Shown here one piece after another: positions 18,960 through 27,963 of a stretch of 64,000 nucleotides of DNA (position 1 is its first letter; the number at the start of each line of letters is the position of its first letter). The notes under the pieces are model-generated. The model saw only the letters and a program-made list of their open reading frames with translations. It was not told the origin of the DNA and made no database searches. This stretch comes from Aeromonas bestiarum (GTDB taxonomy: Bacteria; Pseudomonadota; Gammaproteobacteria; Enterobacterales; Aeromonadaceae). The position numbers and the translations under genes were made by a program. The stretch covers positions 62,001-126,000 of the forward strand of contig NZ_CDDA01000028.1 of the NCBI RefSeq assembly GCF_000819745.1, read 5' to 3'.

Positions 18960-18975
18960 TGCAATTTGAGTGCCA
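18960..18975 (-). promoter_or_regulatory. Sigma-54 promoter of flgFGHIJKL
   Basis: TGGCAC, five bases (TCAAA), TTGCA: a full match to the sigma-54 -24/-12 consensus. It lies 39 nt before the flgF start and downstream of the flgE terminator. It is expected to be activated by FlrC. Confidence 0.9.
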
Positions 18976-19027
18976 ATACCGGTTCAGTAATGCAAGGAAA
19001 GAGATAAAACAGGCGGGAAATGCCGAG

Positions 19028-19052
19028 AAAAAGGGCGCCGAGGCGCCCTTTT
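19028..19052 (-). terminator. Terminator between flgE and flgF
   Basis: Ten-bp stem AAAAGGGCGC / GCGCCCTTTT with a T-run on the minus strand, 14 nt past the flgE stop. It separates flgBCDE from the flgF unit. A T-run is present on both strands. Confidence 0.88.
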
Positions 19053-19066
19053 CATCATGGTGTGAA

Positions 19067-20428
19067 TTAACGGATCTGCAGTATGGTCTGCTGCAGCGAG
19101 CTGTTTACTTCCAGCGAACGGGAGTTGGCCTGGAAGTTGCGCTGCGCCGTGATCAGGTTCACCAGCTGGGTGGTCAAGTCCACGTTGGATTGCTCCAGCG
19201 AGGAGGACTTGATGCTGCCAAAGGTGCCCGAATTGGGGGTACCCGGCAAAGCATCGCCGGATAGCAGGGACTGACGCCAGGAGGTATCACCCACCTGAGT
19301 CAGCCCTTGCGAGTTGGCGAACTTGGCCATGGCCACCATGGCTACCTTCAGGGTGGTGGCGTTGCTGTAGGTGGCGGAGACGATGCCATCGGCGGTGATC
19401 TCGACCTTGGTCAGACGGCCAACGGTGGAACCATCCTGAGTCAGCTTGTTCACCTCAAACGGGGAGGAGAACTGGGTCACGTTGGTGAGCTTGAGCTCCA
19501 CCTGCTGGGTACCGTCGGCGCCATTGGTGATGATGCCGGCCCCCGGTGTCCCCAGTGCTATGGTCTTGATGGTGGCCGGCGTAGTCGGTGTGATCATCTT
19601 GCCATCGGCATCGAAGGTGACGCGGGCAGCCAGTGGGGGGACTGCAGTAACACTCCCTGACATCGTAGTAGCGACACCTCCAGCCACATCGATAGGTTTG
19701 TCACCCTCGTACATGTACATGCGCCAGGCGGTCGGGCTCGCAGGCTGGGTCACGTTCGCCGGGTCAGCCTCCTTGACAAAATATTGAGTAATGACATGGG
19801 GTGAACCCAACGAGTCATAGATGGTGACCGAGGTCGACGCAGAATAACTCTTGTCATCGGTCGGATCGAAGATGGAGGCATCTGCAGCCGCATTCCCGGC
19901 GGCCAGCGGCTTGGCGTCTGACGGGAAGTTGAAGCTTGCTTCAATTGTGCTGGTCTTGGTCGGTTCACCAGCTTTGTCGGGGATCTGGATAGGCTTGGTA
20001 GCGTTGATGCTCACCGCCTTCGGCGTGCCATCCACGTTAACCTCATACCCCTGCAGGTAATGGCCCTGGTTGTTGACCATATAGCTGTTTTCATTGAGCT
20101 TGAAGGCCCCGGCCCGGGTATAGGTGCGATCCAGATTGGTCAGACCGTCCGAGGTCACGAAGAAACCGTTGCCCTGAATGGCAAGGTCCAGCGAGTTGTT
20201 GGTGAACTGCAGCGCCCCCTGATGGAACTGCTGCGCAACGGCCCCCGTGGCCACACCATTACCGACTTGCGTCTTGGCATTGACGAAGATCGAGTTCGCA
20301 TACACATCGGCAAATTCGGCTCGCGACTCCTTGAAGCCGATCGAGTTGACGTTGGCAATGTTGTTGGCGGTGACGTTCAGATCTTTTTGTGCCGCGTTGA
20401 CACCGCTCAAGGCATTGTTAAATGACAT
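19067..20428 (-). CDS. flgE: FlgE, flagellar hook protein
   Basis: Main hook subunit. The 453 residues show the N-terminal axial signature (NNALSGVNAAQKDLNVTANN then SIGFKESRAEF) and the C-terminal helix TQLVNLITAQRNFQANSR. The central part (about 150-380) is variable, Thr/Ala-rich and lower in GC, as usual for surface-exposed hook domains. The start at 20428 has AAGGAG upstream; a longer reading frame to 20500 runs into flgD. It is the last gene before a terminator. Confidence 0.95.
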   Translation of the reverse strand: MSFNNALSGVNAAQKDLNVTANNIANVNSIGFKESRAEFADVYANSIFVNAKTQVGNGVATGAVAQQFHQGALQFTNNSLDLAIQGNGFFVTSDGLTNLDRTYTRAGAFKLNENSYMVNNQGHYLQGYEVNVDGTPKAVSINATKPIQIPDKAGEPTKTSTIEASFNFPSDAKPLAAGNAAADASIFDPTDDKSYSASTSVTIYDSLGSPHVITQYFVKEADPANVTQPASPTAWRMYMYEGDKPIDVAGGVATTMSGSVTAVPPLAARVTFDADGKMITPTTPATIKTIALGTPGAGIITNGADGTQQVELKLTNVTQFSSPFEVNKLTQDGSTVGRLTKVEITADGIVSATYSNATTLKVAMVAMAKFANSQGLTQVGDTSWRQSLLSGDALPGTPNSGTFGSIKSSSLEQSNVDLTTQLVNLITAQRNFQANSRSLEVNSSLQQTILQIR

Positions 20429-20438
20429 ATCCAGCTCC

Positions 20439-21170
20439 TTAGATCGATGCTGTAGGCTTGGTCGTTGGTGGTGTGGTCTGGTTGGAATTGGTACCGGCAA
20501 TCTCCAGGATATCCCCCAGAGAAATGGCCCCGAGTCCTTTCAATTTAACCAGGGTGGGAGAGGTGCCATTACCCAGGGTGACGCTTTCTACTCGCCCATA
20601 GGTCAAGGCCGAAATGCTCTCTGATTTGCCGGCCACTGTGCCGGTCGCTTTAATCTGGTACTTGCCCTCTTTGACGGGCTTGCCGTCCTTGTCGGTCCCA
20701 TCCCAGCTGAAGGCCACGTTACCCTGATGTTCTCCATCAAGGGAGAAGGTCTTGACAACCTGCCCTTTTGCATCTTCCACCGTGATTTTCACGTTCGACA
20801 TTGTTTTGTCGCCGACGGCAGCCACTCCGGAGATCTTGCCATCTTTTTCCAGATAGCCGGTGTTGGAGGGGATCAGTACGTTCTGCCCCACCAGAGCGGA
20901 AGCCTGCAGCGCCTGGCTGGAGGTCATCAAGGTATTCAGATTGCCCATCTGGGTCGACAGACTCGTGATCCCTTCCGAGGTCGACATGGATGTCATCTGG
21001 GACAGCATCTGGGCGTTGTCCACCGGCTTGAACGGATCCTGATAAGAGAGCTGCATGGTCAGCAGCTTCAGAAACGACGCCTGATCCAGCTCTTTCTTGG
21101 GCGTCGTCGTGCCAGTGGTCTGGGATGTGGTACGGCTGATGCCGTTCACATTATTGGTTGTATCTACCAT
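20439..21170 (-). CDS. flgD: FlgD, hook capping/scaffolding protein
   Basis: Secreted cap that guides hook polymerisation. The 243 residues include the conserved N-terminal segment FLKLLTMQLSYQDPFKPVDN and the C-terminal FlgD Ig-like/tudor region (VAFSWDGTDKDGKPVKEGKY). It lies between flgC (15 nt) and flgE (10 nt). Confidence 0.95.
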   Translation of the reverse strand: MVDTTNNVNGISRTTSQTTGTTTPKKELDQASFLKLLTMQLSYQDPFKPVDNAQMLSQMTSMSTSEGITSLSTQMGNLNTLMTSSQALQASALVGQNVLIPSNTGYLEKDGKISGVAAVGDKTMSNVKITVEDAKGQVVKTFSLDGEHQGNVAFSWDGTDKDGKPVKEGKYQIKATGTVAGKSESISALTYGRVESVTLGNGTSPTLVKLKGLGAISLGDILEIAGTNSNQTTPPTTKPTASI

Positions 21171-21185
21171 CTGTGCTTACCCCTA

Positions 21186-21605
21186 TCAGGACTTGCCAAG
21201 CTGAAGCGTCTGCTGCAGCATCTTCTTGGCAGAATCGGCAACCTGCACATTGGTCTGATAACTGCGTGAGGCGTTGATCATGTCTGCCATCTCCTCCACC
21301 ATGTTGACGTTGGGCTTGAAAATAAAGCCATCCTTGTCAGCCATGGGGTGGCCCGGGTTGTACTCCTTGAGCAAGGGGGCCTCACTCTCGACAATCCCCT
21401 TCACCTCGACCCCGACGGATGCCTGCTTGTCTGACATGGCCTGATCCAGCTGAGCGGCAAAGATTGGCCGCCTGGCATGGTAAGTATTTTCCACACTGGA
21501 ACTGACGCTGTCGGCGTTGGCCATGTTGCTGGCCACCGTGTTGAGTCGAACAGACTGTGCACTCATGGCCGAGCCTGCAATGTCAAAGACCTTGAACAAA
21601 CTCAT
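21186..21605 (-). CDS. flgC: FlgC, proximal rod protein
   Basis: Rod subunit of 139 residues with [20 protein letters not shown] at the N-terminus, the ASNMANADSV signature and C-terminal helix ADMINASRSYQTNVQV. Its ATG shares one base with the flgB stop (TAATG), indicating translational coupling. Confidence 0.96.
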   Translation of the reverse strand: MSLFKVFDIAGSAMSAQSVRLNTVASNMANADSVSSSVENTYHARRPIFAAQLDQAMSDKQASVGVEVKGIVESEAPLLKEYNPGHPMADKDGFIFKPNVNMVEEMADMINASRSYQTNVQVADSAKKMLQQTLQLGKS

Positions 21606-22003
21606 TACTGTTCTCCTTTCAGCGCCTTCAGCAGGCCACTGATCTTGCTATTCATAAATTCGAGGGAGGTCTGGTACTCAAGGCTGTTTCGCAAGAACTC
21701 GCTGCGCTCCTGCTGCACGTCTACCGTGTTGCCATCACCGGTGTCGGGCTGCAGAGGATTGCGGTACTGCGTCAGGCCAGGGGCATCCGACTGCAAGGCA
21801 AAGTGCTTCTCACTGGTCGTCGACAGACCGAACCCCTGCTGATGCTGGGCCTCTTCCAGTGCCTGTGAGAAGTTGATATCCCTGGCTTTGAAACCTGGGG
21901 TATCCGCGTTGGCAATGTTGCTGGACAACACCTCTGCACGCTTGGAGCGAACGCTCAGCGCGTATTGATGAATACCAAATGCCTTGTCGAATGAAATTGC
22001 CAT
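21605..22003 (-). CDS. flgB: FlgB, proximal rod protein
   Basis: Rod subunit of 132 residues. It carries the axial signature [19 protein letters not shown] and a C-terminal segment ending with [18 protein letters not shown] sits 6 nt before the ATG. First gene of the sigma-54-dependent flgBCDE unit. Confidence 0.96.
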   Translation of the reverse strand: MAISFDKAFGIHQYALSVRSKRAEVLSSNIANADTPGFKARDINFSQALEEAQHQQGFGLSTTSEKHFALQSDAPGLTQYRNPLQPDTGDGNTVDVQQERSEFLRNSLEYQTSLEFMNSKISGLLKALKGEQ

Positions 22004-22030
22004 AGCACACCTCCTGCTTGATAAATTATT

Positions 22031-22046
22031 AGCAAGAGGTGTGCCA
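22031..22046 (-). promoter_or_regulatory. Sigma-54 promoter of flgBCDE
   Basis: TGGCAC, ACCTC, TTGCT: an excellent sigma-54 -24/-12 match, 28 nt before the flgB start, in the 62-bp gap after cheR. Presumed FlrC target. Confidence 0.9.
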
Positions 22047-22065
22047 AAGGGGATTTAGGCGGGGA

Positions 22066-22890
22066 TTATTTGACTTTGTAGACGATGCCGGGATTGCAGC
22101 GGACCATTTCGAACCTGTCGGTCAGACCAGCCAGTGACTCGGAAGCCCCCAGCATCAGATAACCGCCGGGATTGAGACTGGCTGCGAACTGGTTGAGGAT
22201 CTTGGACTTCACTTCCGGCGCAAAATAGATGAGTACGTTGCGGCAGAAGATGATGTCGAACTTGCCGAGCAGGCTGTAGCTCTCCAGCAGGTTCAGCGGC
22301 CGGAAGGTGGTCAATTTTCTGACACGCTCCACCACCCGCATCTTGTTGTCACCATAAGGTTCGAAAAATAGTTTCTTGCGCTCGGGCGACAGACCGCGGG
22401 CCAGCGCCAGACTGTCGTACACCCCTTCCTTGCACTGGTTGAGCATGGTGCTGGAAATGTCCGTGCCCACGATCTGCACGCCACCGGGCAAGGTGCCTGG
22501 CTTCTTGACCTGCTGCTCCAGCGCCGTCATGGCGATGGAATAGGGTTCCTGGCCGGACGAGGACGCTGCCGACCAGATCTTGATCGGGCGGCCGCTCTTG
22601 CCAAGTTCAGGAAAGATCTTGTCCGTCAGCAACTGGAATGGATAGGTATCCCGAAACCACAGGGTTTCGTTGGTGGTCATGGCATCAACCACTGCCATTT
22701 TCAGGTCACGCTCACGCACACTCATCGCTCGCGTAACCAGATCAGACAGACTCTCAATACCAAACTGAGTCATCAAGGGCGAAAGCCGACTCTTGACCAG
22801 ATACTGTTTGTTGTCACCCAGCACGATCCCGCTCTGTACTGCCAGAAAGTTGCTGAATTGTTTGTATAAGTCGTCCGAAAGTGTCTTCAT
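22066..22890 (-). CDS. cheR: CheR, chemoreceptor glutamate methyltransferase
   Basis: Methylates receptor glutamates using S-adenosylmethionine for adaptation. The 274 residues show the N-terminal helical domain and the methyltransferase core with WSAASSSGQEPYSIAM, then the FDIIFCRNVLIYF motif. It follows cheV by 18 nt, so the two form a small operon next to the rod genes, an arrangement shared with vibrios. Confidence 0.95.
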   Translation of the reverse strand: MKTLSDDLYKQFSNFLAVQSGIVLGDNKQYLVKSRLSPLMTQFGIESLSDLVTRAMSVRERDLKMAVVDAMTTNETLWFRDTYPFQLLTDKIFPELGKSGRPIKIWSAASSSGQEPYSIAMTALEQQVKKPGTLPGGVQIVGTDISSTMLNQCKEGVYDSLALARGLSPERKKLFFEPYGDNKMRVVERVRKLTTFRPLNLLESYSLLGKFDIIFCRNVLIYFAPEVKSKILNQFAASLNPGGYLMLGASESLAGLTDRFEMVRCNPGIVYKVK

Positions 22891-22908
22891 GCAGTTTGTT
22901 CTTCTTGA

Positions 22909-23820
22909 TTAGAGTGCGCCTTGTACGGCCTTGGCCAATTCATCCGGCTGGAATTTGGCAATGAAATTGTTCGCACCGACTTTCTGCACCATGGCCTGAT
23001 TGAACACCCCACTGAGGGATGTGTGCAGAATAACATGTAAGTCCTTGAGATTGGGATTGTTGCGGATCTCGGCGGTAAAAGTATAACCGTCCATTTCCGG
23101 CATCTCGATGTCCGAGATCACCAAGGCAATCTGATCCTTGATGGGGCCATTCTTGGCCATCTCCAGCAACATATTGAGCGCCTCACGCCCATCCTTGGCA
23201 AGCACGCACTGCACGCCGATAGCCTCAAGGGCCCGTTGTACCTGCTTGCGAGCCACGGAAGAGTCATCCGCCACCAGCACGGGACGTCCCAGAGTCGGGT
23301 GATCCACGCTGGCTTCCACCAGCTCTTTGCTAACCTCGGTCGATACCGGCGAGATCTCGTTGAGGATGCGTTCAACGTCCAGGATCTCCACCAGCTCGCC
23401 ATCCACCTCGGTGACCGCCGTCATGTAGTTGATGCGACCAGCCCCCTTGGGGGGTGGCAGAATGGATTCCCAATTCATGTTGATGATGCGCTCGACCGAA
23501 TGCACCAAGAAGCCCTGGATGGAACGGTTGTACTCGGAGATGATGATGAAGCACTTGGTCAGGTCCTCGATAGGACGCTTGCCCATCGCCATGCTGAGAT
23601 CGATCACCGAGATGGTCTGGCCGCGGATATGGGCAACCCCGCGAATGCAGGAGTTCAGCTTGGGCATGACTGTCAAGGGGGGACATTGCAACACTTCACG
23701 CACTTTGAATACGTTGATGCCAAATCTTTGACGTCCATTGAGACGAAACAACAATAACTCCAACCGGTTTTGTCCCACCAGCTGGGTACGTTGGTTGACC
23801 GAGTCCAGAATACTGGCCAT
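22909..23820 (-). CDS. cheV: CheV, CheW-receiver coupling protein
   Basis: Chemotaxis adaptor that couples receptors to CheA. The 303 residues consist of an N-terminal CheW-like domain (about 15-160) and a C-terminal receiver domain (about 175-300) with VLVADDSSVARKQV, phospho-acceptor aspartate in VISDIEMPEMDGYTF and a late lysine in IAKFQP. The start at 23820 has GGGAG 6 nt upstream; an in-frame GTG two codons earlier is less likely. It is divergent from flgA. Confidence 0.94.
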   Translation of the reverse strand: MASILDSVNQRTQLVGQNRLELLLFRLNGRQRFGINVFKVREVLQCPPLTVMPKLNSCIRGVAHIRGQTISVIDLSMAMGKRPIEDLTKCFIIISEYNRSIQGFLVHSVERIINMNWESILPPPKGAGRINYMTAVTEVDGELVEILDVERILNEISPVSTEVSKELVEASVDHPTLGRPVLVADDSSVARKQVQRALEAIGVQCVLAKDGREALNMLLEMAKNGPIKDQIALVISDIEMPEMDGYTFTAEIRNNPNLKDLHVILHTSLSGVFNQAMVQKVGANNFIAKFQPDELAKAVQGAL

Positions 23821-23964
23821 AAACACTCCCTAAAAACGCTTGGCACTAATCATGCATGCGTGTTGGCTTGCGTCAGACTATCGATGTCACTACAAACGAA
23901 TTCTGAAGCAAGCATAGTTAAATATGGTGATATGCGTGAACAACTTATCGGCCTGCGAGCGAAA

Positions 23965-24648
23965 ATGATTAGTAGACTTTTCCTCACCTTACTGCTGTTT
24001 TGCGGCATTTCTCACGCCACGGCATCCGAGGTGACCAGCTATCTGCAAGAAATGGCACAAGAGTTTGTGCTCGGCCAGCTCGATATTCCGCTCGATGCCC
24101 AGGCACAGGTACAAGCCGCCTCCATCGAGGAACGCCTGCCCCTGACCCGCTGCGAAGAGCATCTCACCATCAGTTTCCCCGCCAGGATGGAGGTGCGTCG
24201 CAACACTACCGTCTACCTCAAATGCGAGGAGGATAAACCCTGGGATCTCTATCTGCCGGTTCGGGTCAGCATACAGAAGCCCTATGTGACCGTTTCGGCG
24301 CCGGTGGCCAAGGGCGACATTCTCAGCGAAGGCATGCTGACGCTGGCCTATCAGGATCAGACGCTGATCCGTGGTGACTATCTCAGCGACCCGGCTCCCC
24401 TCATAGGCGTGCGCAGCAAGCGGGAGCTCAAACCGGGTCAGCCCATACGGCTCACCCAGGTCTGCGTGGTGTGCAAAGGCGATCAGGTCACACTCAGTGC
24501 AGAAAATAGCAGCATGCAAATCAAAACCATGGCCCGAGCCTTGCAAGATGGCAGCTTCGGAGACATGATCAGACTCGTCAATATTCGTTCAGGAAAAACG
24601 GTGCAGGGAAAAGTCAGCGCAGTCGGCGCCGTGGTGGTCACCTTCTGA
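23965..24648 (+). CDS. flgA: FlgA, P-ring assembly chaperone
   Basis: Periplasmic chaperone for FlgI. A signal peptide (ISRLFLTLLLFCGISHATA) is followed by SEVTSYLQEMAQEFV and a SAF-like C-terminal region with RDLxPGQPIRLTQ-type sequence (here KRELKPGQPIRLTQV) and the final GKTVQGKVSAVGAVVV. The start at 23965 gives 227 residues and a normal signal peptide; ATG at 23932 in frame would add 11 residues, and neither has a strong ribosome site. It is divergent from cheV. Confidence 0.9.
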   Translation: MISRLFLTLLLFCGISHATASEVTSYLQEMAQEFVLGQLDIPLDAQAQVQAASIEERLPLTRCEEHLTISFPARMEVRRNTTVYLKCEEDKPWDLYLPVRVSIQKPYVTVSAPVAKGDILSEGMLTLAYQDQTLIRGDYLSDPAPLIGVRSKRELKPGQPIRLTQVCVVCKGDQVTLSAENSSMQIKTMARALQDGSFGDMIRLVNIRSGKTVQGKVSAVGAVVVTF

Positions 24649-24669
24649 ATGTTTTAGGTTACTTTTTTC

Positions 24670-24696
24670 TAAAGTTCTGACGACCGTCACCGATAA
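24670..24696 (+). promoter_or_regulatory. Sigma-28 (FliA) promoter of flgMN
   Basis: TAAAGTTC, 11-bp spacer, ACCGATAA: close to the TAAAGTTT-N11-GCCGATAA consensus. It lies 40 nt before flgM, so FlgM is made under the control of the sigma factor it inhibits. Confidence 0.85.
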
Positions 24697-24735
24697 ACAG
24701 GTAAGCGAACAGCAAAGCAGACGAAGGTAAACACT

Positions 24736-25056
24736 ATGGCTATCAACAATATCAACAACCTAGCGAACAATCGGTTGCAAAACACCGGTAGCAGCCAGGG
24801 TGCCAATACCAAACCAGCGACCTCGTCCCCCGACAACCGTGCGGCGACCGTCAAGACCGACTCCGTCTCCTTGACCAATGAGGCGCAGCAATTGCAACAG
24901 ATGCAGAAAAACCTCAACTCAGCCTCTACCGGTAATGAAAGCCGGGTCGAGAGCTTGAAGAAAGCCGTGGCCAATGGTGAATATCAGATCAACAGCGAGG
25001 CTGTGGCCAAGAAGATGTTCAGCTTTGAATCCAATCTGGACAAGCTGCTGGGATGA
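24736..25056 (+). CDS. flgM: FlgM, anti-sigma-28 factor
   Basis: Holds FliA inactive until it is exported through the completed hook. The 106-residue protein has a disordered Asn/Thr-rich N-terminus and the conserved C-terminal helices around TDSVSLTNEAQQLQQMQ and KKAVANGEYQINSEAVAKKM. It overlaps flgN by 4 nt (ATGA). Confidence 0.93.
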   Translation: MAINNINNLANNRLQNTGSSQGANTKPATSSPDNRAATVKTDSVSLTNEAQQLQQMQKNLNSASTGNESRVESLKKAVANGEYQINSEAVAKKMFSFESNLDKLLG

Positions 25057-25469
25057 TGGATTTACCTTCGCTGCTGCATACCCAAGACGAATACCTCTCC
25101 CAGATGCAAGGTTTGCTGGAGGAGGAATTCAACCTGCTCAGGCAGCACCAGGCACTGGCGCTGCCTGAGCTGACAGAGCGCAAGCAGAAACTGCTTGCCG
25201 ATATTGAAGTGCTGGATCAGACCCTGGCCCAGCTGCCCGAGCTGCAACAACAGCTGAATGCCTTTCCCGAGCAGATGCATCTTCTGCGTGAAAAACTCGA
25301 TGCCTGCCAGGAACAAAATGATCTCAATGGTCGCCTGCTCGAGCTCAGCATCGTCTCCAACCGCCGCCTGGCCAGCTTCCTCAGCAAGTTGCGCGATCGC
25401 AACTCCTTGACCTATGACGCCAAGGGCAATACCCGCTCCGGTACCCGCTCATTCGGCATCAAGGCCTGA
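25053..25469 (+). CDS. flgN: FlgN, FlgK/FlgL export chaperone
   Basis: Cytosolic type III chaperone for the hook-filament junction proteins. The 138 residues are almost wholly helical and Gln/Leu-rich, with coiled-coil character (about 10-115), and end in a variable tail, as in FlgN. The start overlaps the flgM stop. The 63 bp to the convergent yfcE show no clear terminator. Confidence 0.88.
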   Translation: MMDLPSLLHTQDEYLSQMQGLLEEEFNLLRQHQALALPELTERKQKLLADIEVLDQTLAQLPELQQQLNAFPEQMHLLREKLDACQEQNDLNGRLLELSIVSNRRLASFLSKLRDRNSLTYDAKGNTRSGTRSFGIKA

Positions 25470-25532
25470 CCTCTCCCTTCCCGTTTTCAGTTTCCCCTCA
25501 CAGCCATCCCTGATCCGCGCCTTCGTCACACC

Positions 25533-26075
25533 TTACAAGGTCAGACGCAGCAAGGCCTCGCTATCTGCACAGGCATGGATGCTCAATACCCCGTCTTCAT
25601 AGCGGCCATAGGTTGCCGCCAGCTCTCCCCGTGGAAAACAGATGGATCCCGGATTCATCAGCACCAGCTCCCCTTCCCGCTGCAACACGGGCATATGGGT
25701 ATGGCCGCTGATGAACAGACTGCCTGCCGGCAGCGGCACCGTTTCCGGGCGATAGAGATGACCATGGCTGACAAACCAGCGCCGGCCATCCACCAGCAAC
25801 TGGTTGTAGGGGGCCATCATGGGAAAATCCAGCAGCATCTGATCCACTTCCGAGTCGCAATTGCCACGCACCGCCATGATGTGCGGCGCCAGCTGATTGA
25901 GCCGCTCGGCCACGGCGGCGGGGGCATAACCCGGCGGGACCGGGTTGCGCGGGCCGTGGTTGAGCACGTCGCCGAGCAACAGGTAGTGATCCGGCTGCCA
26001 GGCGGCAAGCTGGTCAAGTACCTGCTCCAGGGCACTCAGGCTGCCGTGCAGGTCCGAAATAATGGCAATCTTCAT
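25533..26075 (-). CDS. yfcE: YfcE-type metallophosphodiesterase
   Basis: Calcineurin-like phosphodiesterase of 180 residues. All motifs are visible: SDLHGS near 7, GDVLNHGP near 40, GNCDSE near 75, HGH near 110 and GHTHMP near 130. E. coli YfcE acts on phosphodiesters in vitro; the cellular substrate is not established. GAGGAG lies 6 nt before the ATG at 26075. It starts 10 nt after the upstream binding-protein gene, so they may be co-transcribed. Confidence 0.88.
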   Translation of the reverse strand: MKIAIISDLHGSLSALEQVLDQLAAWQPDHYLLLGDVLNHGPRNPVPPGYAPAAVAERLNQLAPHIMAVRGNCDSEVDQMLLDFPMMAPYNQLLVDGRRWFVSHGHLYRPETVPLPAGSLFISGHTHMPVLQREGELVLMNPGSICFPRGELAATYGRYEDGVLSIHACADSEALLRLTL

Positions 26076-26085
26076 CACACGCTCC

Positions 26086-27723
26086 TCACGGCTGGCTGAA
26101 ATAGAGATCCTTGGTGGCGATCGCCCCCTTGAGATTCTGAACGGGCAGGCCACGCAGGGTGGGATCCACCAACCGCATCTGGTTGTAGTGATAGACGGGA
26201 ATGGCGGGCATCTCGTCCATCAGCAACTGCTCGGCCTGACGGTAGAGCCCGGTCCTGACGTTACCATCCAGGGTCTCCGAGGCCTGTTGCAACAGACTGT
26301 CAAAGGCCGGATTGCAGTAGCCGCTCTCGTTCTGGGGATCCTGGCAACGGAAGCTGTTGAGCATGGACGAGGGTTCCACGTAATCCCCGAACAGGAAGGA
26401 GCGGGCCAGCATGAAATCCCCGCTGTCTTTGGCCACCTGATAGGCGTTCCACTCCATGTTGTTGAGCGCCACCTCCACCCCCAGCGGCTTCCACATGGCA
26501 GCCACCGCCAGTGCCAGCTTCTTGTGATTCTCCGAGGTGTTGTAGGTCAGTGTCAGCTTGAGGGGATGCGCGCTGTTGTAACCAGCCTGTGCCAGCAGCG
26601 CGCTCGCTCTGGCCAGCCGGGTCGGCTGATCCTGCAAGGCCAGCGGCGAGCTAAGCGCCTCATAGCCAGGCATGCCTGGCAACAGTGACCAGGCGGCTTG
26701 TTCGCCCTGGCCGCTGACCTTCTCGGTCAGCAAATGGCGGTCTATGGTCATGGCCAGCGCCTGGCGCACCCGCACATCCTGCAGCTCGGGGCGACGCAGG
26801 TTGAAGGTATAGAGATAGGTGCCGAGCAGCGGCAGGCCCCAGATCCGCTCGGGGGTCGCCTCCCTGGTCTTCTGGTAATACTCCAGCGCCACCTTGTTGG
26901 TGAGCTGGATCTCGCCCGCCTCGTAACGCAGCCGCTCGGCGTGCTGGGAGGCAAGCGGCAGATAGGTGACCCGCTGGATCCGGGTGTGGGCATCGTCCCA
27001 ATACTGGACGTTGCGCTCCGCCTCGATGCGCTCGTTGGGCACCCAGTTCACCAGCTTGTAGGCGCCATTGCTGACCAGCTTGCCTGGCTGGGTCCACTGC
27101 TTGCCAAACTGGTTGATGGCCTTCTCGTTGACCGGCACGAAGGGACGCTGGCTTATCAGCTGCAGGAAATAGGGCACAGGCCGCTCCAGGGTCACTTTCA
27201 GGATCTGCTCGCTCTCGGCCTCCACCCCCAGGGTATTGAGATCCAGCGCCCCTGCGTAGATGGACTGGGCATTGTTGATACCGGTCGCCAGCAGCAGCCC
27301 GGCGGAAGGTGAGCCCTGCGCCGGATCCAGCAGTCGCCGCCAGGCATAGACAAAGTCCTGCGCGCCGAGCGGCTCGCCGTTGGACCACTTGAGCTGCGGG
27401 CGCAGGAAGAAGCGCCACACCAGCCCGTCTTCGCTGGTCTCCCAGCGCTGGGCCTGAGCCGGCACTATCTTGCCCTGACCATCTTCGCTCACCAGCCCCT
27501 CGAACAAGTCCACCAGCACTACCTCGCCCGGAAAACCGGAGCGGATCTGGGCCGGATCGAGGGATTCCGGCTCGGCGCCGTTGCCCTTGACCAGGGTCTG
27601 ACGATCCGACAACGCGGGCTCCTGGGACACAGTGGTGGCCTGCACTGCAGGGGCCATCAACAGACCCAGCAGCAAGGGAGAGAGCCAGCGACGGGCTGGC
27701 CGGGAAGCGGGGCACAAAACCAT
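26086..27723 (-). CDS. OppA-like peptide-binding protein of an ABC importer
   Basis: Periplasmic solute-binding protein, family 5, of about 545 residues. A signal peptide (basic n-region, then LSPLLLGLLMAPAVQA) precedes the typical GAEPESLDPAQI and the later LPGMPGYEALSSPL / NTSENHKKLA region of OppA/MppA proteins. No permease or ATPase genes are adjacent, so it must use an importer encoded elsewhere. The start at 27723 has GAGG 9 nt upstream; ATG at 27741 is possible. OppA and MppA cannot be told apart by eye. Confidence 0.85.
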   Translation of the reverse strand: MVLCPASRPARRWLSPLLLGLLMAPAVQATTVSQEPALSDRQTLVKGNGAEPESLDPAQIRSGFPGEVVLVDLFEGLVSEDGQGKIVPAQAQRWETSEDGLVWRFFLRPQLKWSNGEPLGAQDFVYAWRRLLDPAQGSPSAGLLLATGINNAQSIYAGALDLNTLGVEAESEQILKVTLERPVPYFLQLISQRPFVPVNEKAINQFGKQWTQPGKLVSNGAYKLVNWVPNERIEAERNVQYWDDAHTRIQRVTYLPLASQHAERLRYEAGEIQLTNKVALEYYQKTREATPERIWGLPLLGTYLYTFNLRRPELQDVRVRQALAMTIDRHLLTEKVSGQGEQAAWSLLPGMPGYEALSSPLALQDQPTRLARASALLAQAGYNSAHPLKLTLTYNTSENHKKLALAVAAMWKPLGVEVALNNMEWNAYQVAKDSGDFMLARSFLFGDYVEPSSMLNSFRCQDPQNESGYCNPAFDSLLQQASETLDGNVRTGLYRQAEQLLMDEMPAIPVYHYNQMRLVDPTLRGLPVQNLKGAIATKDLYFSQP

Positions 27724-27963
27724 GACATAAACCTCGTTCAATTCACTTTATTTCAAGAAGGGGGAAGGCCGGCAGCGCGCCTGAATACGAATGCATGATG
27801 CTGCGCTTGTTATCCCCGAAGACGCCCCGTATTGTATCGGGCTTGCTCAAGAGATGGAGTCTTTCGGGCTATTTTTTTCTGTAGTTTTTTATGAAGTGCG
27901 AATGGCTGTCGCCGGTAACGGCCTGATGCGTCTTTCGATTTAGCTACATTTTCAGGAGTTGTT

